NCBI RefSeq assembly: GCF_014646255.1
Contig: NZ_BMNC01000002.1
Location: 990,140 to 1,054,139 of the forward strand
Reading direction: 5' to 3'
From: Lentzea pudingi
GTDB lineage: Bacteria; Actinomycetota; Actinomycetes; Mycobacteriales; Pseudonocardiaceae
Length of the DNA: 64,000 nt
Positions 30,079-38,387 of this stretch are shown here, in pieces; within the stretch, counting starts at the first letter, position 1; every line of letters begins with the position of its first letter. The position numbers were made by a program, and so were the translations under genes. The notes below the pieces were generated by a model. It had not been told where the DNA came from and ran no database searches. It was given only the letters and a program-made list of their open reading frames with translations.

Positions 30079-30693
30079 GTGACTGCCGAACCGTCTCAGA
30101 TGCGAGCCGACGCGAAAGAGAACCGCGCACGGGTGCTGACCGTCGCACGGGAACTGTTCGCCGAGCGCGGCCTCGAGGTGCCGATGGCCGCGATCGCGCG
30201 CCGGGCCGGCGTGGGCGTCGCGACGCTGTACCGGCGCTTCCCCACCAAGGAATCGCTGGTGGCCGAGGCCTTCACCGAGCAGTTCGCCGTGTGCCAGGCC
30301 TTCATCGACGAGGCGCTGAAGGACCCCGACCCGTGGCGCGGGTTCTGCACGGTGATCGAGAAGGTGTGCCGGCTCCAGGCGTGCGACCGCGGGTTCACCG
30401 CCGCGTTCACGGCGTCGTTCCCCGACCTGCACACCGAGGTGCGCGACCGGACCTGGCAGGACTTCGGCGCGTTGGTGCGGCGGGCGAAGGACAGCGGGCA
30501 GCTGCGGGCCGACTTCTCGCCGCACGACCTGACGCTGGTGCTCATCGCCAACGGCGGCCTGTCCAGCCTGCCCGTGGAGATCGCGACGGCCGCCTCCCAG
30601 CGCCTGGTCGCGTACCTGCTGGAGTCGTTCCGGGCGGGCACGGACGTGCTGCCGCCGCCCGTGCCGGTCAGCCTCGACCTCGTGCTCGGTTAG
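30079..30693 (+). CDS. TetR/AcrR-family regulator
   Basis: 204 aa. HTH block VPMAAIARRAGVGVATLYRRFPTKESLVAE, very typical of actinobacterial TetR proteins; C-terminal ligand domain not assignable. GTG start. Divergent from the F420-dependent reductase gene, with a dyad between them, so it probably autoregulates and represses that gene. Confidence 0.88.
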   Translation: MTAEPSQMRADAKENRARVLTVARELFAERGLEVPMAAIARRAGVGVATLYRRFPTKESLVAEAFTEQFAVCQAFIDEALKDPDPWRGFCTVIEKVCRLQACDRGFTAAFTASFPDLHTEVRDRTWQDFGALVRRAKDSGQLRADFSPHDLTLVLIANGGLSSLPVEIATAASQRLVAYLLESFRAGTDVLPPPVPVSLDLVLG

Positions 30694-30950
30694 CCGGGAT
30701 GCGCGCCGACGGTGTCGCGGATCATCGCGCCCAGGTCGGCCGATCCCATCCGCGCGCAGTGGGCGCAGCAGAAGAACTTGCCCTCCACCTCCACGCCGTG
30801 CCCGATCACGCGGCAGTCGCAGTGCTCGCAGCGCGGCGCGAGCCGTTGGATCGCGCACTCGAAGCTGTCGAACGTGTGCACACCACCGCCGACGGTGCGC
30901 ACCTCGAAGGCCATCCAGTACTCGTTGCCACAGACGTCACAGGTCGCCAT
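30690..30950 (-). CDS. Small Cys-rich zinc-binding protein
   Basis: 86 aa. Cys pairs: CDVCGNEYW at the N-terminus, FECAIQ, CEHCDCRVIGHGVE and CCAHCARMG, a treble-clef/metallothionein-like layout with two potential Zn sites. Similar small proteins are widespread in actinomycetes, role unknown. Overlaps the convergent TetR stop by 4 bp. Confidence 0.7.
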   Translation of the reverse strand: MATCDVCGNEYWMAFEVRTVGGGVHTFDSFECAIQRLAPRCEHCDCRVIGHGVEVEGKFFCCAHCARMGSADLGAMIRDTVGAHPG

Positions 30951-30970
30951 GCGCGGAAGACTGCGGCAGG

Positions 30971-31342
30971 TCAGTCGGGTCGGCAACTCGAAGCGTCGAG
31001 TTGCGCGACCAGCGCCTTCGGGGCGATCACCCGATAGGCGTCCTCGACGAGGTCGGCGACGACGTCCCAGTCGAGGGGCGCGTCCAGGTACACGCCGAGC
31101 CAGCCGCGGTGGCCGACGTAGGGCGGGCGGAAGTACCGCTCCGGCGCCTGGGCGACGAGCGTCTGCTGCACGCCGGGGCCGGCCGCGCACCAGAACGCGC
31201 TGCGGTCGTCGTGGTGGTGGTCGGCGAGCGTCACGAAGGTCTTCTTGCCGCGCACGAACCAGGTCGGTTCGCCGTGGCTCAGTCGTTCGGTCACCTCTGG
31301 CAGTGCCAGGCAGAGGCTGCGCAGGTGTTCGAGTGCGTCCAC
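30971..31342 (-). CDS. MmcQ/YjbR-family protein
   Basis: 123 aa. CLALPEVTERLSHGEPTWFVRGKKTF and the C-terminal DWDVVADLVEDAYRVIAPK region are diagnostic of the MmcQ/YjbR double-wing DNA-binding-like family. GTG with AGGA 8 nt upstream. Same strand as, and 20 bp upstream of, the Cys-rich protein. Confidence 0.82.
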   Translation of the reverse strand: MDALEHLRSLCLALPEVTERLSHGEPTWFVRGKKTFVTLADHHHDDRSAFWCAAGPGVQQTLVAQAPERYFRPPYVGHRGWLGVYLDAPLDWDVVADLVEDAYRVIAPKALVAQLDASSCRPD

Positions 31343-31720
31343 CCGGACATCCTGCGCCTTGCGGGCCGTTTTATCAGCCGATGCCTGCGTGCAGCCGGTT
31401 CTGCGACGTTACGTCCTCTGTGGACGGTACGGCGAACAAGACAGTGCTGGAACTCGGTTTCTACCGCACTGGACGTGCGGATGTTCTCCACGTGGTGGTT
31501 GCCGCCGTTGGGAAGGAGGGAGTGCGGGAGTGTGCTGAGCGGGACCGGCCGGATTCGAACCGGCGTTCTCCCTCCCCTGGAGGAGGGCGCGTCAACCACT
31601 GCGCTACAGGCCCCATCGCCACCGCACCACTCACACTAGTCGGCGAACTCCGGGCCGTATGCCCTGCGAAAGTGTTGGACCCAATAAGGTTCACGGACCA
31701 ACCCCGAACTGGACGGTGTC
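31343..31720. other. Intergenic region holding the odd tRNA
   Basis: 378 bp between MmcQ (minus) and the DnaJ-NERD gene (plus). Apart from the tRNA at 31540-31614 I see no gene. The tRNA marks the left edge of the accessory stretch that runs to about 34.4 kb. Confidence 0.5.
31540..31614 (-). tRNA. tRNA-like gene, anticodon CCA (Trp) by geometry
   Basis: Minus strand. T arm GCCGG-TTCGAAT-CCGGC, anticodon stem CCCTC/GAGGG with 7-nt loop CTCCAGG (anticodon CCA), D arm with GCG/CGC, variable loop of 5. The acceptor stem has one mismatch in either register, and position 37 is G where Trp tRNAs normally have A, so this is atypical: a divergent extra tRNA or a decaying copy. No 3' CCA encoded. Confidence 0.65.
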
Positions 31721-32836
31721 GTGCCAGGGATCGACTACTACGAGTTGCTCGGTGTCGACCGGGGCGCCAGCGCCTCGGAGATCAAGTCGGCCTACCGCTC
31801 TCTCGCCAAGGTCATGCACCCCGACGCGGGTGGGACGTCTGGCGGCTTCCGCCTGCTCCAGGAGGCCTACGAGACGCTGAAGGACCCGGTCCGGCGCCGC
31901 GACTACGACCGCCCCGCCCCGGCGGCACCGGCGTTCGTGCGACCGCCGACACGGCCGCGACCTCGTAGAACAGGCCACACGGGCCGCCTGCGCGACTTCG
32001 GCGACGACCCGAACTACATGGCGCCGCGCCCCCGCGTCGACCTCGGTTCGATGGAGTGGTGGCACCGCATCGACCTCGGCGCGCGCGTCCGCTACGTCCC
32101 CGCGACAGGCCTCGGCCACGCCCCCGCGGCCGCCGCGATCGGCGGGTGGTTCGTCCTCCTCGTCCCGTTGACGATGACGCTCTCACCACTGCTGCTCGCC
32201 ATCTGGCTACCGCTCGTGGCAGCCGCCGGTTACGGCGCGTTCCGACTGGTGCGCCGCTACCTGACGGTCGCGAGGGCCGAACGGGCGTTCGCGGGCGAGT
32301 ACGACGGGAACACGATTTTCGGCCGTCCGGGTGAAAACAGACGCGAACGGCTGACCGCCGGATTGCTCACGGAGTACATGACCCAACTACCGGGCGTGCG
32401 CATCTTCCACGGCCTCGCCTGGCCGGGCTCGGTCTTCACCGACGTCGACCACGCCCTGCTCTGCGGCCGCCGCCTGGTCCTCATCGAGTCGAAGTCGTGG
32501 CTGCCCGGCCACTACTACTGCGACGAGGACGGCGAACTCTGGCGCAACGGCCACCCGTTCCGCGGCGGCGGCTCCCAACTGGTCGAGAGCGTCGAACGCT
32601 TCGCAGAACTCCTGCCGTGGCTCGAGATCCGCGGCGCCCTGCTCGTCTACCCGAGCCGCGCCGGCGAGGTCACGTGCGACGACGACCTCGACTTCGAGGT
32701 ACCGCCGATGACCCCCGAACAGTTCGTCAGCGAGATCGGCGACTGGCTCGCCGACGACCCGGCCACCGTCGACCGCGAGGCGTTGCGCCTTCTCGTGCGC
32801 CAGGTCGTCTCGGAAGTCCGCGTGGCCGGGGCCTGA
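31721..32836 (+). CDS. DnaJ-domain / NERD-like nuclease fusion membrane protein
   Basis: 371 aa. Residues 4-62 are a J domain with the HPD motif (KVMHPDAGG, His33-Asp35), so it should recruit DnaK. Two hydrophobic helices follow (about 142-185). Residues 215-300 look like a NERD nuclease-related domain (FTDVDHALLCGRRLVLIESKSW contains the D...E-x-K pattern, read as separate strands). A chaperone co-factor tethered at the membrane and fused to a nuclease-like fold is unusual. GTG start, weak Shine-Dalgarno. Confidence 0.7.
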   Translation: MPGIDYYELLGVDRGASASEIKSAYRSLAKVMHPDAGGTSGGFRLLQEAYETLKDPVRRRDYDRPAPAAPAFVRPPTRPRPRRTGHTGRLRDFGDDPNYMAPRPRVDLGSMEWWHRIDLGARVRYVPATGLGHAPAAAAIGGWFVLLVPLTMTLSPLLLAIWLPLVAAAGYGAFRLVRRYLTVARAERAFAGEYDGNTIFGRPGENRRERLTAGLLTEYMTQLPGVRIFHGLAWPGSVFTDVDHALLCGRRLVLIESKSWLPGHYYCDEDGELWRNGHPFRGGGSQLVESVERFAELLPWLEIRGALLVYPSRAGEVTCDDDLDFEVPPMTPEQFVSEIGDWLADDPATVDREALRLLVRQVVSEVRVAGA

Positions 32837-33193
32837 CTCGTTCATCCTCCACGAGTGACCGGTCTTGTTCCGCAACGAGGCCACCGGCAAGCGCCTCGGC
32901 ACCGATCTCTGCAGCGCCGGACTCCTGCCGTAGGACTGCCTCAGCAACGCACCATGACGTACCTCTCGCCATGGCCCGTACTGCGCCTCGCGCAGCACCC
33001 CGACGCGGACGCACTCTTCGCGTCGGACATGTTCGCCTTGGATACGTGCCTTGTGATGACCATCATGGCCGTCCGCAGAGCTAGCCCTCTCGTCCACTAC
33101 CCAGCTAGCCCATTCGGGTGGTCCTTCCCTCAATGCGCAACAAGGGCGACCTTGACGCCGACGTCAGTGACATCTCCCGAAAGGAATGGTCAT
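32837..33193. other. Gene debris upstream of the TIR gene
   Basis: 357 bp with no intact gene. A stretch near 32868-32936 reads FRNEATGKRLGTDLCSAG before a stop, resembling a carboxy-terminal gene scrap. From 32971 to 33040 lies a frameshifted copy of the 5' end of the HhH-GPD gene found intact at 34386. TIR Shine-Dalgarno (AAGGAA) lies at 33181-33186. Confidence 0.6.
32984..33040. repeat. Direct repeat, left copy (decayed 5' end of HhH-GPD gene)
   Basis: 57 bp matching 34401-34457 at 53 positions. Upstream similarity continues to an ATG (32971, equivalent to 34386), but two bases are missing so the frame is broken. Divergence begins right after 33040. Confidence 0.85.
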
Positions 33194-34351
33194 ATGGCGC
33201 CCATCTGCGGCTTTTGGTCGTACGCACATGCCGACGACACAGCCGAGAACGGTCGAATCGCACAGCTTGCCAGAGACGTCGTTGCACAATATGAAATGAT
33301 CACCGGCGACTCCATCGACCTATTCCTCGATCGGGACAACCTAGAGTGGGGAGACGAATGGAAGCAAAAGATCGACTCCACCCTCTCCTCGGTCGCGTTC
33401 TTTATTGCAATCCTGACTCCTCGATACTTTCAAAGCAAAGAGTGCAGAAGGGAGCTCGACTTCTTCGCCAGGCGAGCAACAGATCTCGGCGTCAAAGATC
33501 TCGTACTACCGATTCTTTACGTGGACATTGCCGCCTTTCGAGAGGACACGCCAGTCGACCCATACATCAGTATGGCGAGATCATTTCAATGGGAAGACTG
33601 GACCGATCTGCGATTCGCCGCAGCGGACTCGCCAGAATACAGAAGGACGGTCGCAAACCTGGCGGCAAGACTCGCTGACGCTAACAGCGCCGCAGAAGCG
33701 ACGACCCCGACCGTCAGCCCGAATGATACAGACACAGATGATGACGACGCACCTGGCTTTGTCGATCTAGTGGCGATGGCCGAAGAGGCACTGCCGCGAT
33801 GGACTGCCAACCTCACTTCCATCGGGGATAATATAACCCTAGTTTCCGAAGCAATGAACAAGGCAAAAGAAAAAATCGAAGAAGGAAACCAGCAAGGCCG
33901 TGGAATGGCCGCGCGAATCGCTGTTTTCCAGGAGCTCGCAGAGGACATTGAATCCCCCACCGGCGATCTCGAGGTCCTTGGCGGACAATTCAGCAAGTTT
34001 CTTCAGGACGTCGACCGGGGCGTCAGTGCACTTCTCGAAAAGATCCCAGAAGAACTTAAATCAAACGACGTCACCGCCAGCGAGGTAGCGAGCTTCCTGC
34101 AATCAATGAAGTACCTAGCAGACAACAGCGAAGAAGGACTGGGCATGCTGGAGGTAATGGTTCAGAATATCGAGCCGGCAGAGAAGAATTCACGCAGCCT
34201 ACGTCGGCCGCTACGAAACCTTCGCAAGGCACTCACACTAATTGCTGACGGCCGCGAGGTAATGCGAATGTGGCTGAAGAAGATCGAAACGATCAAGAAC
34301 GACTTCCCCGCCGTCGCAGCACTCATGGAAGACCCTGCTCCGCACGGCTGA
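33194..34351 (+). CDS. TIR-domain protein with helical C-terminal domain
   Basis: 385 aa. Residues 1-150 form a TIR domain: box 1 CGFWSYAHADD, then FLDRDNLEWGDEWKQKID, and SKECRRELDFF, where Glu87 is the expected NADase catalytic Glu. A DTDTDDDD acidic linker (about 178-185) leads to a long alpha-helical C-terminal domain (200-375) of unknown fold, a possible sensor. Bacterial TIR proteins commonly deplete NAD+ on phage infection. AAGGAA 7 nt before the ATG. The gene is AT-richer than its neighbours and flanked by a direct repeat: signs of horizontal acquisition. Confidence 0.85.
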   Translation: MAPICGFWSYAHADDTAENGRIAQLARDVVAQYEMITGDSIDLFLDRDNLEWGDEWKQKIDSTLSSVAFFIAILTPRYFQSKECRRELDFFARRATDLGVKDLVLPILYVDIAAFREDTPVDPYISMARSFQWEDWTDLRFAAADSPEYRRTVANLAARLADANSAAEATTPTVSPNDTDTDDDDAPGFVDLVAMAEEALPRWTANLTSIGDNITLVSEAMNKAKEKIEEGNQQGRGMAARIAVFQELAEDIESPTGDLEVLGGQFSKFLQDVDRGVSALLEKIPEELKSNDVTASEVASFLQSMKYLADNSEEGLGMLEVMVQNIEPAEKNSRSLRRPLRNLRKALTLIADGREVMRMWLKKIETIKNDFPAVAALMEDPAPHG

Positions 34352-34385
34352 GCCGCCAGCCACGCTGCATGTCAGGATTGCCGCC

Positions 34386-34952
34386 ATGACCCGCACGGTG
34401 TGCCTCGCGCAGAACCCCGACGCGGACGCACTCCTCGCGTCGGACATGTTCGCCCTGCTCACAGGGATGTTGCTAGACCAACAGATCCCCATGGAGAAGG
34501 CGTTCTCCGGCCCGAAGGTGCTCGCCGACCGCATGGGCGGCCTGGACGTGCACCGCATCGCCGACGCCGACCCTGAGGCCTTCGCCGCGATCATGGCCAC
34601 GCCGCCTGCCGTGCACCGGTTCCCCGGCAGCATGGCCAAGCGGGTGCAGGCGATGGCGCGGTTCGTCGTCGAGAACTACGACGGGGACGTCACGCGGATC
34701 TGGGCGGACGGGGACGGGGCCGCGGTGTTCAAGCGGCTCAAGGCACTGCCGGGGTTCGGGGACCAGAAGGCCAAGATCTTCCTTGCACTTCTGGGCAAGC
34801 AGTTCGGCGTCCGGCCCGAGGGGTGGCGGGCGGCGGCTGGGCACTACGGGGACGAAGGAAGCCGACGTAGCGTCGCTGACGTGCGGGACCAGGTGTCGTT
34901 GCTGGAGGTCCGCGACTTCAAGAAGGCCGCGAAGGCCGCCGCCAAGGAGTAG
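34386..34952 (+). CDS. HhH-GPD-type base-excision DNA repair protein
   Basis: 188 aa. N-terminal LLTGMLLDQQIPMEKAFSG and helix-hairpin-helix LPGFGDQKAKIFLALLG match the HhH-GPD DNA glycosylase superfamily; the C-terminal FKKAAKAAAKE is a basic tail. Probably a small DNA glycosylase-like protein; catalytic Asp not assigned. CAGGAT lies 7 nt before the ATG (possible leaderless start). Its first 70 bp are duplicated upstream of the TIR gene. Confidence 0.8.
   Translation: MTRTVCLAQNPDADALLASDMFALLTGMLLDQQIPMEKAFSGPKVLADRMGGLDVHRIADADPEAFAAIMATPPAVHRFPGSMAKRVQAMARFVVENYDGDVTRIWADGDGAAVFKRLKALPGFGDQKAKIFLALLGKQFGVRPEGWRAAAGHYGDEGSRRSVADVRDQVSLLEVRDFKKAAKAAAKE
34401..34457. repeat. Direct repeat, right copy (5' end of intact HhH-GPD gene)
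   Basis: Partner of 32984-33040 (53/57 identical). It is part of the functional coding sequence, so the insertion regenerated an intact 5' end on this side. Confidence 0.85.
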
Positions 34953-35040
34953 CACGACTGTTCGTCGTCTGGTGCACTGGACGTCCGCCGCCAGCCTGCA
35001 CGAGGTGTGACCTCGCCTCGTGAGAGAAGGGGCGTCTGCG

Positions 35041-35967
35041 TTGCGCATCAAGGTGATCGGCGTGTTCACGGTTCTCGTGCTTGGTCTGGCGGGTTCGCCC
35101 GCGGAGGCTGCCTCGTCGTGGCCGGGTGACTCCGCCACGAAGTACGCGGACGGGACGAACGTCTTCGGCAAGAACCTCAGCGGGTTGTCGTTCGAGAGCC
35201 CGAACGTCGTGTGGGCGGTGAAGAACGGGCCCTCGACGCTGTACCGGCTCGTGCCCAGCGGGAGCACGTGGAAGGTCGACCAGAAGCGGGCGCTCGAGTT
35301 CGCGGACGGGTCGGGTGATCCTGATGCCGAAGGGGTCGTGAGCACGCCGGACGGGCTCTTCGTCGTTGTCGAGCGCGACAACGACGACGGTGACGTGAGC
35401 AGGCCGATGATCCTCAGGTACGGCAGCGGCAGCAACGCGGTCGGCGAGTGGGAACTCGGCGGCATGCCCGCGGTCGACCCCAACGACGGGCCCGAGGCGA
35501 TCTCCTGGGTGCCTGACTCATACCTCACGCGGAACGGCTTCAAGGACGACAGCGGCAAGACCTACGACCCCGCTGCCTACCCCGGTCACGGCACCGGGCT
35601 GTTCTTCGTCGGGCTGGAGGCGACCGGTGAGGTGTACGTGTACGCCTTGCAGGGCTCGAACGCGAAGCTGCTCAGCAAGTTCGCGAGCGGGCAGAGCCAG
35701 GTGATGGAACTGGAGTTCGACGGCGCCAAGCTGTGGAGCACCTGCGACAACCACTGCGGCGGCCGCACGACGACGCTGGCCATCAGCAGTGGGAAGTTCA
35801 GGGCCACGGCAACGTACAACCGGCCGTCGTCGTTGCCGAACGTGAACCTCGAAGGCTTTGCGATCTCGCCGACGTGCGTCAACGGCAAGAAGGCCGTGTT
35901 GTGGGCGGACGACGACAACACGAGCAGTCACGCGCTGAGGAGCGGCACACTGAACTGCTCGGCCTAG
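35041..35967 (+). CDS. Secreted beta-propeller-like protein
   Basis: 308 aa. Signal peptide 1-23 (RIKVIGVFTVLVLGLAGSPAEA). Mature part has repeated strand-turn segments (GVVSTPDGLFVVVER, NLEGFAISPTC) like phytase/esterase-type propellers that report stored parameters of ligand binding; two Cys pairs (STCDNHC, SPTC/LNC) probably form disulfides. I choose TTG at 35041 because AAGGGG lies 8 nt upstream; a GTG seven codons earlier puts that sequence inside the gene. Function unknown. Confidence 0.7.
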   Translation: MRIKVIGVFTVLVLGLAGSPAEAASSWPGDSATKYADGTNVFGKNLSGLSFESPNVVWAVKNGPSTLYRLVPSGSTWKVDQKRALEFADGSGDPDAEGVVSTPDGLFVVVERDNDDGDVSRPMILRYGSGSNAVGEWELGGMPAVDPNDGPEAISWVPDSYLTRNGFKDDSGKTYDPAAYPGHGTGLFFVGLEATGEVYVYALQGSNAKLLSKFASGQSQVMELEFDGAKLWSTCDNHCGGRTTTLAISSGKFRATATYNRPSSLPNVNLEGFAISPTCVNGKKAVLWADDDNTSSHALRSGTLNCSA

Positions 35968-35992
35968 GCCGGGGATTGTCGGGGTGCGGAAC

Positions 35993-36005
35993 TAAGCTGC
36001 GCCGC
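35993..36005 (+). promoter_or_regulatory. -10 element of a probable leaderless kinase transcript
   Basis: TAAGCT at 35993-35998 is 7 nt before the GTG at 36006. No Shine-Dalgarno. Confidence 0.5.
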
Positions 36006-37379
36006 GTGACCGCACCCCACATTCCCGGCCTGACCGAACTGAGACCGTTGGGCGCGGGCGGGTTCGCCACCGTCTACACCGCCCACCAGCCCCAACTCGG
36101 CCGGGACGTCGCCGTCAAGATCGACAACCGGGTGCTCGCCGACGAACGCGACCGGCGGCGGTTCCTGCGCGAGGCGCAGGCGGCGGCCAAGCTGTCGGGT
36201 CATCCGCACATCATCGGGATCCACGACGCGGACATCACCGTCAGCGGCACGCCGTACATCGTCATGGAGCTGTGCACGGGCGGGTCGCTCGCCGACCAGC
36301 TCGACCGGCAGGGGTCGTTGCACCCCGACCAGGTGCGGGACCTCGGCATCAAGCTCGCGGACGCACTGGCCGCGGCACATCAGGCAGGCGTGCTGCACCG
36401 GGACATCAAGCCAGGCAACATCCTCGTCGACCGCTACGGGACGCCGAAGCTCGCCGACTTCGGGCTCGCGGCGCTGCTCGACGCGCAGGGCGGCAGCACG
36501 GTCACGCGTGACGCCCTGAGCCCCAGCTACGCGCCGCCCGAGGCGTTCGCGATGGCCGAGCCGACACCGCAGGCCGACGTCTACTCGCTCGCCGCGACGC
36601 TCTACACGTTGCTCGCGGGCAAGCCGCCGCGGCCGGTGCCGTGGCCGATCACGTCGTTCGACCAGCTCGGCGAGATCCTGCGCCGGCCCGTCATGGCGGT
36701 GCCGGGGGTGCCGGCCGCGATGCACGAGGCGCTGGCGCGGGCGCTGCACCCGGACGCGAACCTGCGCACGCCCAGCGCGGCGCAGCTGCGGGACGAGCTG
36801 GTCGACCCGATGCGCATGCCGACCGTGCCCGTCCCTCCCCCGCCCAGGCGCAAGGTGTGGCCGTTGGTCGCGGCCGCGGCCGGAGTGGTGGCGCTCGTGG
36901 TGGGCCTGGTCGTGTGGAACTCGTTCGGGGAGAAGCAGCAGACGACCGCTCAGGGGCCTGGCGCGGCGACGACGCAGCCGGTCGGCGCCGAGGAGGCGCC
37001 GCCGTTCCTGAAGAAGTGCGACGACAAGTTCTGCATCGACAAGTCGACCTGCTTCCGCGGGATCAACAACTTCGGTGGCAAGCCGTCCACGGCGCGGAAG
37101 GTGGGCAGCTGCGCGGACGAGCACTTCTGGGAGGCGTTCGGAGGTGGCTGGCTCTCCGGGGAGATCCCGGCGGTCTCGTCGGACGAACTGCTGAGCTCCG
37201 CCGAGGTGAAGGGCGTCTGCACGCCTGAGTTGATGAAGGCGAACACCCGGCCGTCCGTCGACACCACCGGCTGGGACATGACCGCCGTCGGGTACGCGGA
37301 CGGCAGTCGCAACTACTTCCTGTGCTTCGGCTCCGAACCCGGTGCGGGCGAAGTGGTGACCAGCGCGTTCGGTAGCTGA
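36006..37379 (+). CDS. Transmembrane Ser/Thr protein kinase
   Basis: 457 aa, PknB-like receptor kinase. Gly-rich loop GAGGFATVY (17-25), Lys38 in VAVK, catalytic HRDIKPGN (131-138) and DFG (151-153) are all intact. A single transmembrane helix follows near 280-303, then an extracellular domain with four or more Cys (KKCDDKFC, STCFRG, GSCADEHFW, GVC, FLC), which probably form disulfides. It would transduce an external signal to cytoplasmic phosphorylation. Preceded by the secreted propeller protein, a possible partner by position only. Confidence 0.92.
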   Translation: MTAPHIPGLTELRPLGAGGFATVYTAHQPQLGRDVAVKIDNRVLADERDRRRFLREAQAAAKLSGHPHIIGIHDADITVSGTPYIVMELCTGGSLADQLDRQGSLHPDQVRDLGIKLADALAAAHQAGVLHRDIKPGNILVDRYGTPKLADFGLAALLDAQGGSTVTRDALSPSYAPPEAFAMAEPTPQADVYSLAATLYTLLAGKPPRPVPWPITSFDQLGEILRRPVMAVPGVPAAMHEALARALHPDANLRTPSAAQLRDELVDPMRMPTVPVPPPPRRKVWPLVAAAAGVVALVVGLVVWNSFGEKQQTTAQGPGAATTQPVGAEEAPPFLKKCDDKFCIDKSTCFRGINNFGGKPSTARKVGSCADEHFWEAFGGGWLSGEIPAVSSDELLSSAEVKGVCTPELMKANTRPSVDTTGWDMTAVGYADGSRNYFLCFGSEPGAGEVVTSAFGS

Positions 37380-37399
37380 CCAGGATCCCTCCACCACAC

Positions 37400-37567
37400 G
37401 TCCTGGGGGGACCATGCTCGGCGGGCGGCAACTGGGAGGCGATTCCCGGACTGGCCGGGTGTCCCGGCGGCTTCGGCGACACCACGGCCCACCCCGGTGA
37501 GGGCCCGGTGCCCTTCACCTGGCAGCTCCCCGGTCCCGACCGCGAGTCCAAGGTCTCCCTCGACTGA
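37400..37567 (+). pseudogene. C-terminal remnant of a secreted-type protein
   Basis: A frame without a start reads ...GGNWEAIPGLAGCPGGFGDTT then HPGEGPVPFTWQLPG and ends at TGA 37567. Codon use and composition look coding, but there is no in-frame start after the kinase stop and no partner sequence. Most likely the tail of a deleted gene. Confidence 0.4.
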
Positions 37568-37601
37568 AATCCACTTGCGACGGTCACTAACGTAGATCGA
37601 C

Positions 37602-38387
37602 GTGCGTGTTCACGCCGATTTGATCATTGCTGGATTCCGAAGGTACTCGACCTACCGACAAGCGATGCTGGCCGGAATGACCACGAACGTGGTCTTCGGC
37701 CTGCTGCGGGTCGCCGTCCTCGTCGCCGCGCTCAAGGCGGCGAACGGCGAGATCGCGGACTACGACATCGCTGCCGCCAACACGTACGTCTGGATCGGGC
37801 AGGGGCTGCTCGGGTTCGTCCTGTTGTGGGGAACCAACGAGCTCGCCGAGCGCGTGCGATCCGGTGACGTAGTAGTAGATCTCTATCGGCCGTGGAACCT
37901 GCAGGGCGCCCTTCTCGCGGAAGACGTCGGCAGGGGCGGTTACGCGTTCCTGACCCGGCTCGCCCCGCCGATGGCGTTCGGCATGCTGCTGTTCCCGTTC
38001 CAGTTCCCCGCCACCGCGGCGCAGTGGCCGTTGTTCCTGGTCAGTGGGCTCCTCGCGCTCGTGATCAGCTTCGGCTTCCGGTTCCTGATCGACATCAGCT
38101 CGTTCTGGCTGATCGACAACCGGGGGCTGTACGGGTTCTGGAACATCTCGTCCGGCCTGCTGTGCGGGCTGACGGTACCCATCGCGTTCTTCCCCGGGTG
38201 GGCGCGCGAGGTGCTGTGGCTGACGCCGTTCCCGGCGGTGCTGCAGGCGCCGATCGACGTGTTCCTCGGGCACGGCGACCCGGTGGAACTCCTGCTGCTG
38301 CAGGCTTTCTGGGCCGTGGTCGTCCTCGCGATCGGCCACTTCACGCTGCAACGCGCCGTGCGGAAGGTGGTGCTGCAGGGTGGCTGA
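37602..38387 (+). CDS. ABC-2-type transporter permease
   Basis: 261 aa, six predicted transmembrane helices, DUF990-type ABC-2 permease (YSTYRQAMLAGMTTNVVFG, DLYRPWNLQ). First gene of a permease-permease-ATPase exporter operon; its TGA overlaps the next GTG by 8 nt. TAACGT 8 nt before the GTG start suggests a leaderless mRNA. Confidence 0.87.
   Translation: MRVHADLIIAGFRRYSTYRQAMLAGMTTNVVFGLLRVAVLVAALKAANGEIADYDIAAANTYVWIGQGLLGFVLLWGTNELAERVRSGDVVVDLYRPWNLQGALLAEDVGRGGYAFLTRLAPPMAFGMLLFPFQFPATAAQWPLFLVSGLLALVISFGFRFLIDISSFWLIDNRGLYGFWNISSGLLCGLTVPIAFFPGWAREVLWLTPFPAVLQAPIDVFLGHGDPVELLLLQAFWAVVVLAIGHFTLQRAVRKVVLQGG

Noticed and set aside
32855..33193. Upstream extension of the TIR gene frame
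   Set aside because: Contains the frameshifted glycosylase copy and no family similarity; AAGGAA before the ATG at 33194 defines the start.
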